Shown here in pieces: positions 25,504 to 33,855 of a stretch of DNA of 64,000 bases. Position 1 is the stretch's first letter; each line of letters starts with the position of its first letter. This DNA is from Nocardioides sp. Soil797. Lineage in GTDB: Bacteria > Actinomycetota > Actinomycetes > Propionibacteriales > Nocardioidaceae. The notes below the pieces were generated by a model that ran no database searches, was not told the DNA's origin, and saw nothing but the letters and a program-made list of their open reading frames with translations. The stretch covers positions 144,755 through 208,754 of the forward strand of contig LMSR01000019.1 in NCBI GenBank assembly GCA_001429555.1, given 5' to 3'. The position numbers were made by a program, and so were the translations under genes.

Positions 25504-26144
25504 GTCGTACGGCGGGCGGCCCAGGCGCCCGCGGCCAGCGCAATCACCAACACGCCGCCGATGAACGGCCAGACGGGGATGCCGTCGTCACTGTCGGAGT
25601 CATCTTCGACGGAATCTGCCGCTGAGCTCGATTCGGTGCTCTGTGTCGGCGCACCCGAGGAGCTCGCCTCGGCGCTGGGACTCGGGGTCGACGTACCGGC
25701 GCCGGCGACCGCCTCGACCTTCTTCACCAGCCGGTCTCGGACCGGAGCCGAGCCACCGCACAGGTTTGCCGTAACCATGCCCTCGCGCTCCGCGACGGCG
25801 ACGCCGAAGAACAGGTAGTCGGCGCCCTTCGGGATGCCCTCCAAGCCACAGCTCGCCGACGACGCCGCGGTGGCCACCTGCACCGTGTCCTCGACGTCTC
25901 CCTTGAAGGAACGGTCGACCTCGACGTCGTAAACGATCTCGCCCGAGGTCCCCGGGCCACTCTTCGTGGCGCCGACCACCGAACCGGTGAACACCGCGTC
26001 GGCGGCGGCGTACTGCTTGTCGGTCTTCGGAGCCATGCACGAGCAGGCCTGTGCGGGGGCGCCGAAGAGCACCAACGAGGCAGCCGCGAGCCCGAGCACT
26101 GCCAGCAGGCGCAGCAGCACGCGGGCCAGGCCGTGAGCCGTCAT
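25500..26144 (-). CDS. TIMP-like membrane-anchored secreted protein
   Basis: 214 aa. Signal peptide ending APAQA, so the mature chain would start CSCMAP; then an NTR/TIMP-like beta domain (DAVFTGSVVG, EIVYDVEVDRSFKGDVEDTV, CGLEGIPKGADYLFF), a Ser/Thr linker (about 145-180) and a C-terminal transmembrane helix (WPFIGGVLVIALAAGAWAA). A mature N-terminal Cys-X-Cys is the metalloprotease-binding feature of animal TIMPs; inhibition here is only a hypothesis. ATG 26144 overlaps the stop of the upstream paralogue as ATGA. Confidence 0.8.
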   Translation of the reverse strand: MTAHGLARVLLRLLAVLGLAAASLVLFGAPAQACSCMAPKTDKQYAAADAVFTGSVVGATKSGPGTSGEIVYDVEVDRSFKGDVEDTVQVATAASSASCGLEGIPKGADYLFFGVAVAEREGMVTANLCGGSAPVRDRLVKKVEAVAGAGTSTPSPSAEASSSGAPTQSTESSSAADSVEDDSDSDDGIPVWPFIGGVLVIALAAGAWAARRTT

Positions 26145-26740
26145 GAGCGTTTTGGCCGACCGAAGAAGCGCGTGAGGACCAGCACGAGGCAACCGATCAG
26201 CGCCAGCACCAGACCGGGCACCACCATGTTCGCCACGCTGGGCGCTGAGGAGTCGTCGACACGGGTGGTGGTCGCCGAGTCGTCGGTGGCCTGTTCCTGG
26301 GCGTCGGCCGGCGGCGCACCCTCACCGAGGATGCGCTCGACGTCGGCGCGCACCTCACCGTTGATCGCCTGGGTGCCCTGGAAGCTGCGGGCCTGGAACT
26401 TGCCCTTGGTCACCTGGCCGGAGACGAAGAGGTAGCGGTTGCCCTTCTTCACGCCCACCAGTCCACACTTGCCCTTCTTTGCCGGAGAGCTGACCGTCAC
26501 CTCGGTGTTGACGGCCTTCCCCTTGAAGACCCGGTCGACCTCGACGACGTACAGCGTCGTCATCCCCGCGTCGGCGGGATCGGCGGTGACCTGTTTCACG
26601 GTGCCGGTGAAGACGGCCTCGGCCTGGTCGAGCTGCTTGGCGCGCGGGGCCGAAGCGGTGTCACAGGCGTACGCCGCGGTGGCGGGGCTGAGCGCGACCC
26701 AGCCGAGTGCGAGCAGCACGATCACCATCAAGCGCCTCAT
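26141..26740 (-). CDS. TIMP-like membrane-anchored secreted protein (paralogue)
   Basis: 199 aa, same layout as its downstream partner: signal peptide (MRRLMVIVLLALGWVAL..TAAYA), mature start CDTASAPRAK, NTR/TIMP-like domain (EAVFTGTVKQVTAD, VVEVDRVFKGKAVNTEVTVS, CGLVGVKKGNRYLF), acidic linker, then a C-terminal helix (MVVPGLVLALIGCLVLVL) and basic anchor. Only one Cys near the N-terminus instead of CSC. ATG 26740 has GGGAGGTGACC directly before it. Co-transcribed with 25500-26144. Confidence 0.8.
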   Translation of the reverse strand: MRRLMVIVLLALGWVALSPATAAYACDTASAPRAKQLDQAEAVFTGTVKQVTADPADAGMTTLYVVEVDRVFKGKAVNTEVTVSSPAKKGKCGLVGVKKGNRYLFVSGQVTKGKFQARSFQGTQAINGEVRADVERILGEGAPPADAQEQATDDSATTTRVDDSSAPSVANMVVPGLVLALIGCLVLVLTRFFGRPKRS

Positions 26741-26851
26741 GGTCACCTCCCATGGTGGGTTCCGTCAGTCGAGCAGTTGCGGGAAGGTCTCAGGGTAGTT
26801 CGTTGCCAGAATAGGACGCGCAGGCACCACTGCCGGTTCCCGTCGATCGGT

Positions 26852-27643
26852 CTAGAGGTCGAAGAGCTGCTCGAGCGTCGCGGCCACCCCGTCGACGTCG
26901 TTGCCGGGGGCCACGTGGTCGGCCACGGCCTGCAGGCTCGCGTGCGCATTCGCCATCGCGTACGACGAACCGGCCCACTCCAGCATCGGTACGTCGTTGG
27001 GCATGTCGCCGAACGCCACGACCTCTTCTGGGCCGATGCCGAGATCGGCGCAGAGCCGGGCCAGCGTGGTGGCCTTGGTGACTCCCCTGGCCGACATCTC
27101 CAGCAACGAGAAGGACGACGACCAGGTCACCTCGAGCTGGGTGCCGATCATCTCCTGCGCGCGGCGCCAGTAGGTCTCGGGGCCGATCTCGTGGTGGATG
27201 GCCAACAGCTTGACCACGGTGTCGTCGAAGATCGACTCGAGCGGACCGGTCTCGATGCCGAGCGGTTCACGGTGACGCCCCATGAAGCCCTCCTCGCGGG
27301 CGAAGCCCCCGGTCTTCTCGAGCGCGAAGAACGTGCCGGGAACCGCCTTCCGCAAGGTCTGGGCGACCTGCATCGCGGTGTCGCGAGGGACCGTCAGCGC
27401 ATTGCGCACGGTGTGGGACGAGACGTCGTACACGATGCCGCCGTTGGAGCAGATGGCCAGGCCGTGGCCGCCCACGTCGGCCCACAGATCGTCCATCCAG
27501 CGGATCGGGCGTCCGGTCACGAAGACGACGGGAACGCCGAGCGCCTCCACGGCCAGCAGGGCGGCACGGGTGCGGTCGCTGACCTGGCCGGCGGGGTCGA
27601 GCAGGGTTCCGTCGAGGTCGGTGGCGACCAGCTTCGGGGTCAT
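26852..27643 (-). CDS. HAD superfamily phosphatase (Cof-like)
   Basis: 263-aa HAD hydrolase with a C2 cap: motif I DLDGTLLD (8-15; DxD nucleophile), motif II TGR in VVFVTGRPI, motif III Lys in GVTKATTLARL, motif IV GDMPNDVPML. Probable sugar- or nucleotide-phosphate phosphatase. ATG 27643 overlaps the stop of the upstream HAD gene as ATGA (frame otherwise open to 27688). Third gene of the serS-HAD-HAD operon. Confidence 0.9.
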   Translation of the reverse strand: MTPKLVATDLDGTLLDPAGQVSDRTRAALLAVEALGVPVVFVTGRPIRWMDDLWADVGGHGLAICSNGGIVYDVSSHTVRNALTVPRDTAMQVAQTLRKAVPGTFFALEKTGGFAREEGFMGRHREPLGIETGPLESIFDDTVVKLLAIHHEIGPETYWRRAQEMIGTQLEVTWSSSFSLLEMSARGVTKATTLARLCADLGIGPEEVVAFGDMPNDVPMLEWAGSSYAMANAHASLQAVADHVAPGNDVDGVAATLEQLFDL

Positions 27644-28524
27644 TGCCCCTCGGTCACGGAGCCGAGGGACGAGGCGTGTCGAAACCACCTGTCCAGCTCC
27701 ACCGCGGCGCCGTCTTCGTCGACCGGCAGGGTCACGTGGTCGGCGGCGGCCCTGACCTCGGGCACGGCCTGGCCCATCGCCACGGAGCGGCCGGCCCAGG
27801 CAAACATCTCCAGGTCGTTGCGCCCGTCGCCGATGGCCAGCGTGTCGGCCTCGTCGACGCCCAGCTGCGCAGCGACGTGGGCCAACCCGGAAGCCTTGGA
27901 GATGCCGACCGGGGCGAGGTCCATCCAGGCAGTCCAGCCGATGACGTAGTCGGTGCCGTGCAGTCCGAGCTTGGTGGCGAGCTCCTGGAAGTCCTCGACG
28001 GTTGCGTCAGGGTCACGGATGATCACCCGGCTGACCGGCTCGGCGACCAGCTCCTCGACGTCGGTGATCGTCATCTCGCCGGACAGCTCGCCCTCGGGGA
28101 AGTGACGGTTGACGCGGTAGCCGTTGCCGCGGTCCTCCACGCCGACCAGCGCGCTGGGATGCAGCTCGAGCACCTGACGCACGGCCTTGCTCGCGTCGAA
28201 CTTCTCCTCGTGCACCACCTCGACGGGTGGGTAGCGCAACACGACCGCGCCGTTGGAGGCCACGATCCAGGCCCGGTCCTGCTTCTCGTCGAAGAGTCCC
28301 AACTGGTCGGCGATCGGGGTCATCCCGTGCAGCGAGCGACCACTGGCCAGCACGACGTGGGCGCCGGCATCGTGCGCTCGGCGTACGGCGTCACGCACCG
28401 TCTGCACGACCTCGCCGTGGACGGTGCCGCCGCCGTCGACCCAGCGCAGCAGGGTGCCGTCGATGTCGAGGGCGACCAGCTTGGGTGCCCAGTCGTCGGC
28501 CGGGCGTGCGGGCTGTTCAGGCAC
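27640..28524 (-). CDS. HAD superfamily phosphatase
   Basis: 294-aa HAD hydrolase, Cof type: motif I DIDGTLLRWV, motif II SGRS in VVLASGRSLHGM, motif III Lys in GISKASGLAHV, motif IV GDGRNDLEMF. Related to the next gene in the operon by duplication. The GTG start overlaps the last 8 nt of serS, so translation is coupled. Substrate unknown. Confidence 0.9.
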   Translation of the reverse strand: MPEQPARPADDWAPKLVALDIDGTLLRWVDGGGTVHGEVVQTVRDAVRRAHDAGAHVVLASGRSLHGMTPIADQLGLFDEKQDRAWIVASNGAVVLRYPPVEVVHEEKFDASKAVRQVLELHPSALVGVEDRGNGYRVNRHFPEGELSGEMTITDVEELVAEPVSRVIIRDPDATVEDFQELATKLGLHGTDYVIGWTAWMDLAPVGISKASGLAHVAAQLGVDEADTLAIGDGRNDLEMFAWAGRSVAMGQAVPEVRAAADHVTLPVDEDGAAVELDRWFRHASSLGSVTEGQ

Positions 28525-29794
28525 CGACGGGCTCCAGGACTTCGCGGCCGCCGAGGTAGGGCTGCAGTGCCTTCGGCACCCGCACCGAGCCGTCGGCCTG
28601 CTGGTGGGTCTCGAGGATCGCCACGATCGTCCGCGGGATCGCGCACAGAGTGCCGTTGAGCGTGGCCACCGGCTTGATGGTGCCCTCGAAGCGGCCGCGG
28701 ATGTCGAGGCGGCGCGACTGGAACTCGGTGCAGTTGGAGGTGGAGGTGAGCTCGCGGTACTTGCCCTGGGTGGGGATCCACGCCTCGCAGTCGAACTTGC
28801 GCTTCGCGCTGAGCCCGAGGTCGCCGGCGGCGGTGTCGATCACCTGGTAGGCGAGCTCGAGCTTGTCGAGGAACTGCTTCTCCCACTCCAGGAGGCGCTG
28901 GTGCTCGGCCTCGGCCTCTTCGGGGGTCGTGTAGATGAACATCTCCACCTTGTCGAACCAGTGCACCCGGATGATGCCCTTGGTGTCCTTGCCGTGCGAG
29001 CCTGCCTCCTTGCGGAAGCAGGGGCTGAACGCGGCGTAACGGCGCGGCAAAGTCTCACCGTCGAGGATCTCGTCGGAGTGGTACGCCGCCATCGCGACCT
29101 CCGAGGTGCCGACGAGGTACATCTCCTCGCCCTCGATCCGGTAGACGTCGTCGGCGGCCTGGCCGAGGAAGCCGGTGCCCTCCATGGCGCGCGGCTTGAC
29201 CAGTGCGGGCGCGATCATCTGGGTGAAGCCGGCCTCGCGGGCCTGTGCCATGGCCATGTTGATCAGGGCGAACTCGAGCTCGGCGCCGACTCCGGTCAGG
29301 AAGTAGAACCGGCTGCCGCTGACCTTGGCGCCACGCTCGAGGTCGATCGCCCCGAGCAGCTTGCCCAGCTCGATGTGGTCGCGGGGCTCGAAGCCCTCCG
29401 CGGCGAAGTCACGGGGGGTGCCGATCGTCTCGAGCACGACGAAGTCGTCCTCGCCGCCGGCGGGCGCCTCGTCGGCGGCCAGGTTGGGGATGCTGAGCAG
29501 GGCCTGCTGCCACTCTGCCTCGGCGCCGGTCTGGGCGGCTTCCGCGGCCTTGACCTCGGCGGCGAGGGTCTTGGTCTTCGCCAGCAGCTCGGCCTTCTCG
29601 TCACCCTGTGCCTTCGCAATGAGCTTCCCGAGCTGCTTCTGCTCGCCCCGCTTCGCCTCGAACGCGGCAATTGCCTCGCGGCGGGCCTTGTCGGCGGAGA
29701 GGGCGCGGTCCACGACGTCGTCGGAGAGTCCACGCTTGGCCTGGGCAGCACGCACGCGGTCGGGTTCGTCTCGGAGGATTCGTGGATCGATCAT
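28517..29794 (-). CDS. serS: Serine--tRNA ligase
   Basis: Charges tRNA-Ser (and Sec-type tRNA if present). 425 aa: N-terminal coiled-coil arm (about 30-105), class II core with motif 2 region AFSPCFRKEAGSHGKDTKGI, motif 2 loop VHWFDKVEMF, and the C-terminal motif 3 LNGTLCAIPRTIVAILE. Leaderless start (TAGCCT 6 nt upstream). Leads an operon with two HAD phosphatases. Confidence 0.97.
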   Translation of the reverse strand: MIDPRILRDEPDRVRAAQAKRGLSDDVVDRALSADKARREAIAAFEAKRGEQKQLGKLIAKAQGDEKAELLAKTKTLAAEVKAAEAAQTGAEAEWQQALLSIPNLAADEAPAGGEDDFVVLETIGTPRDFAAEGFEPRDHIELGKLLGAIDLERGAKVSGSRFYFLTGVGAELEFALINMAMAQAREAGFTQMIAPALVKPRAMEGTGFLGQAADDVYRIEGEEMYLVGTSEVAMAAYHSDEILDGETLPRRYAAFSPCFRKEAGSHGKDTKGIIRVHWFDKVEMFIYTTPEEAEAEHQRLLEWEKQFLDKLELAYQVIDTAAGDLGLSAKRKFDCEAWIPTQGKYRELTSTSNCTEFQSRRLDIRGRFEGTIKPVATLNGTLCAIPRTIVAILETHQQADGSVRVPKALQPYLGGREVLEPVGA

Positions 29795-29800
29795 GCGGCA

Positions 29801-29806
29801 AGGCTA
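29801..29806 (-). promoter_or_regulatory. -10 box of serS
   Basis: TAGCCT, 6 nt before ATG 29794. Confidence 0.65.
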
Positions 29807-29907
29807 TCTGGCCGGGTGTGCGCCGGTCGCGCCGAATACCGGGGTGGCGCAGTGGTCGCGGCATACTTTGCCCCTGACCCGTCTGTTTCCCACCGAACGG
29901 CCTGCCT

Positions 29908-31488
29908 GTGATCGACCGTCCCCGTGCCATCATCCTGAGTTGGTCCGCGCTCTGCTTCGGCCTGTTCGTGCTGCTCACCGTGCTGGTCACCACCGCCTGG
30001 GGGCCCCTGGTCGACCTCGATCACGACACCACCAGGTCGGCGGCCGAGTGGACCCGCGACCGCGGCGCCCTGCCCGACGTACTGCACCTGCTCGAGCTGG
30101 CCACCGGCACCATCGCGTCGACGATCGTGACCGTGGCCACCGGCGTACTTCTGTGGGTCAAGGGGCACCACCGGGCGGGGCTCTACGTCGTCGGCGTGGT
30201 CGCGGCGACGATGGCCTCGGTGCACCTGCTCAAGTGGGTCGTCGACCGCGACCGGCCGCAGTGGTGGGTCCCGGAGGAGCAGCTCACGAACGGCTCGTTC
30301 CCCTCGGGCCACGCGTCGTACGCCGCTGCGATCGGCGGTGCGCTGATCGTGATCGTGGTGATGCTCGTTCGCCGGCGGGGGCTGCGGCACCTGGCCACCT
30401 GGCTGCTCGTGGCGGCATTCCTGGTGATCTGTGCCGACCGGATCATGCTCGGACGGCACTTCCCGAGCGACCTGCTCGGCGGGCTGCTGATCGGCGTCGG
30501 TTTCGTGCTCCTGGGCCTCGGTCTCTACTCGCCACTGCCCCGCAGCACGGCGCTGACCACCGCGCCCCTGGTGACCAGCGTCCCCGGCTCGACTCGTGAC
30601 CTGCACGTCGTGCTCAACCCGATCAAGGTCGAGGACGTCGGCCAGTTCCGTTCGATCGTCTCGGCGATGGCGCAGGAGGACGGCTGGAACGAACCGGTCT
30701 GGCACTACACGACTGTCGAGGATCCCGGCACCGGGATGGCCGCAGCCGCGGCCGTCGGCGGCGCCGACCTGGTGATCGTGTGTGGTGGCGACGGCACCGT
30801 GCGCGAGGTCTGCGCCGAGCTGGCCGGCACCGGCGTCCCGGTCGGGATCATCCCCGCCGGTACCGGCAACCTGCTGGCCCGCAACCTCGACATCCCGCTC
30901 TACATCCGCTCCGCGATCGACGTCGCCCTCAACGGGCAGGACCGGGCCATCGACATGGTCGAGGTCTCCGGCGACGGCATCGACGACGCCCACTTCATGG
31001 TGATGGCGGGGATGGGCTTCGACGCCGCGATCATGGAGGGCGTCAACGAGGACATCAAGAAGAAGGTCGGCTGGCTGGCCTACGTGCTCTCCGCGCTGAA
31101 GTCCCTGATGTTCCCCGCCGTGCGCGTGGAGGTCTCCGTCGACGACGGCCCGTACAGCAAGCACCGGGCCCGCACCGTGCTGGTGGGCAACGTCGGTTTC
31201 CTGCAGGCCGGCATGCCCCTGCTGCCCGACGCCAAGATCGACGACGGTGTGCTCGACGTGGTGCTGCTGCACCCCAAGCGCTTCCTCTCCTGGATTCCGC
31301 TGGCGATCCGGGTGCTGACCAAGCGCTCGAAGACCGACGAGACGATCGAGCGCTTCACCGGCCGCAAGGTCGTGGTCCGCGCCGCCACCGACACCCCCCG
31401 CCAGCTCGACGGTGACTCGATCGGCTCGGGCCGGGAGCTGGCGATGGAGTGCGTGCACGGTCGGCTCCTCGTGCGCGTCCCCCGCTGA
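29908..31488 (+). CDS. PAP2 phosphatase - diacylglycerol kinase fusion
   Basis: 526-aa two-domain lipid enzyme. Residues 1-210: membrane PAP2 phosphatase with KWVVDRDRP (109-117), PSGH (132-135) and DRIMLGRHFPSD (177-188); the usual SR of the third motif reads DR. Residues 230-526: soluble lipid kinase with nucleotide motif GGDGT (293-297) and IIPAGTGNLLAR. Could interconvert lipid phosphates, for example undecaprenyl or diacylglycerol species, at the inner face of the membrane. GTG start at 29908. Opposed activities in one chain make this notable. Confidence 0.9.
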   Translation: MIDRPRAIILSWSALCFGLFVLLTVLVTTAWGPLVDLDHDTTRSAAEWTRDRGALPDVLHLLELATGTIASTIVTVATGVLLWVKGHHRAGLYVVGVVAATMASVHLLKWVVDRDRPQWWVPEEQLTNGSFPSGHASYAAAIGGALIVIVVMLVRRRGLRHLATWLLVAAFLVICADRIMLGRHFPSDLLGGLLIGVGFVLLGLGLYSPLPRSTALTTAPLVTSVPGSTRDLHVVLNPIKVEDVGQFRSIVSAMAQEDGWNEPVWHYTTVEDPGTGMAAAAAVGGADLVIVCGGDGTVREVCAELAGTGVPVGIIPAGTGNLLARNLDIPLYIRSAIDVALNGQDRAIDMVEVSGDGIDDAHFMVMAGMGFDAAIMEGVNEDIKKKVGWLAYVLSALKSLMFPAVRVEVSVDDGPYSKHRARTVLVGNVGFLQAGMPLLPDAKIDDGVLDVVLLHPKRFLSWIPLAIRVLTKRSKTDETIERFTGRKVVVRAATDTPRQLDGDSIGSGRELAMECVHGRLLVRVPR

Positions 31489-31528
31489 CTGCGGCCCGCG
31501 CTTTCCCGCACCCCGCCGCCGCCTTCCA

Positions 31529-31598
31529 CGTGTAACGCGGGGTTATGGTCGCTCCACACGGGCTGTGACGGCCGATTCCGTCAACACCACCGCACAAG
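31529..31598 (-). repeat. 70-bp repeat, copy A
   Basis: Exact reverse complement of copy B (32180-32249). Ends 43 bp before the -10 box of the DUF385 gene. Contains TAAC..GTTA and a TGACGG/CCGTCA stem. Confidence 0.95.
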
Positions 31599-31641
31599 TG
31601 CTGCCGTTCGAGACCGCACCGAATCAGGCGCGGCCTCCGCC

Positions 31642-31647
31642 TAGGCT
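31642..31647 (+). promoter_or_regulatory. -10 box of DUF385 gene
   Basis: TAGGCT, 7 nt before ATG 31655. Confidence 0.65.
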
Positions 31648-31654
31648 GCTCGCC

Positions 31655-32140
31655 ATGTACGACGTCTACGCGCGGTTGATCCGCCCGATCACGATCCTGC
31701 TCGGCAGCCAACCCTGGCTCCCGCGCATCAACAAGCAGATCGTCGCCGTCGACCGCTTCCTCCAGAGGATGACCCGCGGCCGAATCGGCCTGGTCAAGCT
31801 CGGTGGCCTCACCGGGCTGATGCTCACCGTCGCCGGCGCGAAGAGCGGCATTCCCCGGCGTACGCCGTTGCTGTGCGTGCCGCACGACGGTGGCTGGCTG
31901 ATCGCCGGCTCCAACTGGGGCGCGCCGAAGCCGCCGGCCTGGGTGGCCAACGTCGCCGCGGCGAGCAGCGCGTCGGTCAACTTCGAGGGCCGGGAGTACG
32001 CCGTGGTGCCCCACGAGGCGGTCGGTGCCGAGCGCGAGGAGCTGTGGGCGGAGATGAACCGCACCTGGCCGAACTACGCGAAGTACGAGCAGCGCACCGA
32101 CCGGCAGATCCGGGTCTTCCACCTGCGCCCGGCCGACTGA
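31655..32140 (+). CDS. Nitroreductase / F420-type DUF385 protein
   Basis: 161-aa protein of the deazaflavin (F420)-dependent nitroreductase / DUF385 family: KLGGLTGLMLTVAGAKSGIP, RTPLLCVPHDGGWLIAGSNW, GAPKPPAWVANVAA, and EREELWAEMNRTWPNY near the end. Likely split-barrel reductase of quinones or nitro compounds. Leaderless start; the frame extends upstream to 31412 through repeat A but is not coding there. Bracketed by perfect 70-bp inverted repeats A and B. Confidence 0.88.
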   Translation: MYDVYARLIRPITILLGSQPWLPRINKQIVAVDRFLQRMTRGRIGLVKLGGLTGLMLTVAGAKSGIPRRTPLLCVPHDGGWLIAGSNWGAPKPPAWVANVAAASSASVNFEGREYAVVPHEAVGAEREELWAEMNRTWPNYAKYEQRTDRQIRVFHLRPAD

Positions 32141-32164
32141 GCTCGGGCCGACTGAGCTCGGGCC
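32135..32164. repeat. 15-bp tandem duplication at DUF385 stop
   Basis: GACTGAGCTCGGGCC at 32135-32149 and again 32150-32164; the first copy holds the TGA stop. Lies directly before repeat copy B. Confidence 0.85.
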
Positions 32165-32179
32165 GACGCCGCGGTGGCT

Positions 32180-32249
32180 CTTGTGCGGTGGTGTTGACGG
32201 AATCGGCCGTCACAGCCCGTGTGGAGCGACCATAACCCCGCGTTACACG
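32180..32249 (+). repeat. 70-bp repeat, copy B
   Basis: Identical over 70 bp to copy A in inverted orientation; between the DUF385 gene and the 3' end of DUF4446. Confidence 0.95.
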
Positions 32250-32266
32250 AAGAAATCGGCGGGGCC

Positions 32267-32665
32267 TCAGGGGCGGGCCGCGCCGACCGCTTCCTCCTCC
32301 TCGGGCGAGAGCTGGTGCTCGCACTTCCACGCGCTGATGCTCTTGGCATAGGTGCGCGCCTCGCTGCGGCCGTGGATCGAGGTGATCGTCACGCCGTTGC
32401 CGCCGTCGTCGAGCAGTGCCACCGACCAGCTCAGGTGCCCGCCCATGTCCCCGAATGCGTCGTAGCGGACGACGGCGAGGTGCTTGAGCGCGTCGTTGGC
32501 CTCACGCCGCAGGGCCGCCACTTCCTGACGCAGCCCGTGCACGTCCTCGGGCAGCGCATCGGTTCCCTCTCCCCGGCGACGGACATCACGACGCACGTTG
32601 GCCAACGCGATGGCGAGGGCGATCACGGCGAGCAGAATCGCCAAACAGGCAAGGGCAATCTCCAT
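32267..32665 (-). CDS. DUF4446 family protein
   Basis: 132-aa protein with an N-terminal transmembrane helix (IALACLAILLAVIALAIALA), a coiled linker (EDVHGLRQEVAALRREANDA) and the DUF4446 core (VRYDAFGDMGGHLSWSVALL, GVTITSIHGRSEARTYAK). Found next to serS/pheA in many Gram-positives; function unknown. Leaderless start (TAGGCT). Confidence 0.88.
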   Translation of the reverse strand: MEIALACLAILLAVIALAIALANVRRDVRRRGEGTDALPEDVHGLRQEVAALRREANDALKHLAVVRYDAFGDMGGHLSWSVALLDDGGNGVTITSIHGRSEARTYAKSISAWKCEHQLSPEEEEAVGAARP

Positions 32666-32671
32666 GGCCAG

Positions 32672-32677
32672 AGCCTA
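32672..32677 (-). promoter_or_regulatory. -10 box of DUF4446 gene
   Basis: TAGGCT, 6 nt before ATG 32665. Confidence 0.65.
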
Positions 32678-32769
32678 GTGGGTGAAGGCCTCGTGGCTCC
32701 GCACGCGCGAGCGGTTCTGCGGCGCGGGATCAACTCAGGCGTGCCGTGACACGGACCCGGCCCAGTCTG

Positions 32770-32786
32770 CGGGCACTCAGTGCCCG
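32770..32786 (-). terminator. Hairpin over the pheA stop
   Basis: CGGGCACT/AGTGCCCG (32770-32777, 32779-32786) around one base; it includes the TGA stop of pheA. Confidence 0.45.
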
Positions 32787-33766
32787 TCGCGAAGGCGGGC
32801 AAGCCACCGCGAGGCCTCGCCGAAGTCGGCGTCAGCGGTGCCCGCGCGCACCGACGTACGCTCGCCGCCGGCTCGCTCGTAGGAGCCCAGGAACCGGACG
32901 TCGTCGCAGGTGCGGTGCAGGCCGGTCAGCGCTTCACCGACCCGAGCCTCGCCGATGTGGCCCTCGCAGTCGATCGAGAAGCAGTAGCGGCCCAGGCCCT
33001 GCCCCGTCGGTCGGGACTCGATGCGGGACAGGTTGACCCCACGCAACGAGAACTCCTCGAGGATCTCCAGCAGCGCCCCGGGGTGGTCGTCGCGGATGAA
33101 GACCACCAGGGACGTCTTGTCGGCGCCGGTCGGCGGGGCAGGAGCGCCCGGCCGGGTGACCAGCACGAACCGGGTCCGGGCGTCGGCGGTGTCGGCGATG
33201 TGGGTGGCCAGCTCGGCCAGCCGGTAGCGGGCGGCCGACAGCGGCGCACTGATCGCGGCGTCCCAGCTCTCCGCGCCCGGCCCAGCAGCACCCGGCCCAG
33301 CAGCACCCGGCCCAGCGGCGCCCGGCCCAGCGGCCAGCCCGGCGGCGGCCGCGGCCGTGGACGAGACGTGCACGATCTCCACCCCAGGCAGGTGTGTGGC
33401 CACCCAGCGTCGGGTCTGCGCGGCGGCGTGCGGGTGGGTGGCCACCCGGCGTACGTCGTCAGCGGTCGTACCGGGCCGGGCCACCAACGAGAACTGGATC
33501 GGCACCGTCATCTCGCGGGTGATCATCAGAGGGTCACCGGTAGCAAGCTCATCCAGGGTCACCGGCACCGACCCCTCGACCGAGTTCTCGATCGGTACGA
33601 CGGCGCCCGCGGCCTCACCGGAACGCACGGCGTCGAGCGCCACGGTGACCGTCGTGCACGGCATCAGCTCCGCCCGGTCGGCCGCGGGCAGCGACCGAGC
33701 CGCCTGCTCGGTGAAGGTTCCCTCGGGGCCGAGGTAGGCATATCTGGCGGGCGGGACTCCGGGCAT
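32777..33766 (-). CDS. pheA: Prephenate dehydratase
   Basis: Phenylalanine biosynthesis: prephenate to phenylpyruvate. 329 aa: catalytic domain 1-195 (YLGPEGTFTEQAA, VVPIENSVEGSVPVTLDEL, and TRFVLVTRPG with the TRF triad), then a C-terminal ACT domain for Phe feedback (KTSLVVFIRDDHPGALLEIL, NLSRIESRPT). ATG 33766 rather than GTG 33772, because TATCCT lies 6 nt before it. Odd: a (GPGAA)n stretch encoded by four 15-bp repeats interrupts the catalytic domain at a surface position. Confidence 0.95.
   Translation of the reverse strand: MPGVPPARYAYLGPEGTFTEQAARSLPAADRAELMPCTTVTVALDAVRSGEAAGAVVPIENSVEGSVPVTLDELATGDPLMITREMTVPIQFSLVARPGTTADDVRRVATHPHAAAQTRRWVATHLPGVEIVHVSSTAAAAAGLAAGPGAAGPGAAGPGAAGPGAESWDAAISAPLSAARYRLAELATHIADTADARTRFVLVTRPGAPAPPTGADKTSLVVFIRDDHPGALLEILEEFSLRGVNLSRIESRPTGQGLGRYCFSIDCEGHIGEARVGEALTGLHRTCDDVRFLGSYERAGGERTSVRAGTADADFGEASRWLARLRDGH
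33276..33335 (-). repeat. 15-bp minisatellite within pheA (4 units)
   Basis: Units of CCCGGCCCAGCAGCA type at 33276, 33291, 33306 and 33321; units 1 and 2 are identical, 3 and 4 differ in the last bases. Encodes Ala-Ala-Gly-Pro-Gly repeats. Confidence 0.9.
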
Positions 33767-33772
33767 GGGCAC

Positions 33773-33778
33773 AGGATA
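33773..33778 (-). promoter_or_regulatory. -10 box of pheA
   Basis: TATCCT, 6 nt before ATG 33766; decides the start codon. Confidence 0.65.
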
Positions 33779-33842
33779 GGGCGGCCGCTTTGCGTGATGG
33801 CGATCCGTGATTTCCCGGGCTGCTCCACGGCCCCGACACGGC

Positions 33843-33848
33843 TAGAGT
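33843..33848 (+). promoter_or_regulatory. -10 box of arcA
   Basis: TAGAGT, 7 nt before ATG 33856; decides against the GTG at 33847. Confidence 0.65.
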
Positions 33849-33855
33849 GCAAGGC

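Noticed and set aside
29791..31458. 555-codon open frame on the minus strand
   Set aside because: Antisense shadow of the PAP2-kinase fusion; His/Asp/Gly-rich low-complexity.
31529..32249. Insertion sequence
   Set aside because: No transposase; the only gene inside is DUF385 and no target-site duplication is seen. Kept as a repeat finding only.
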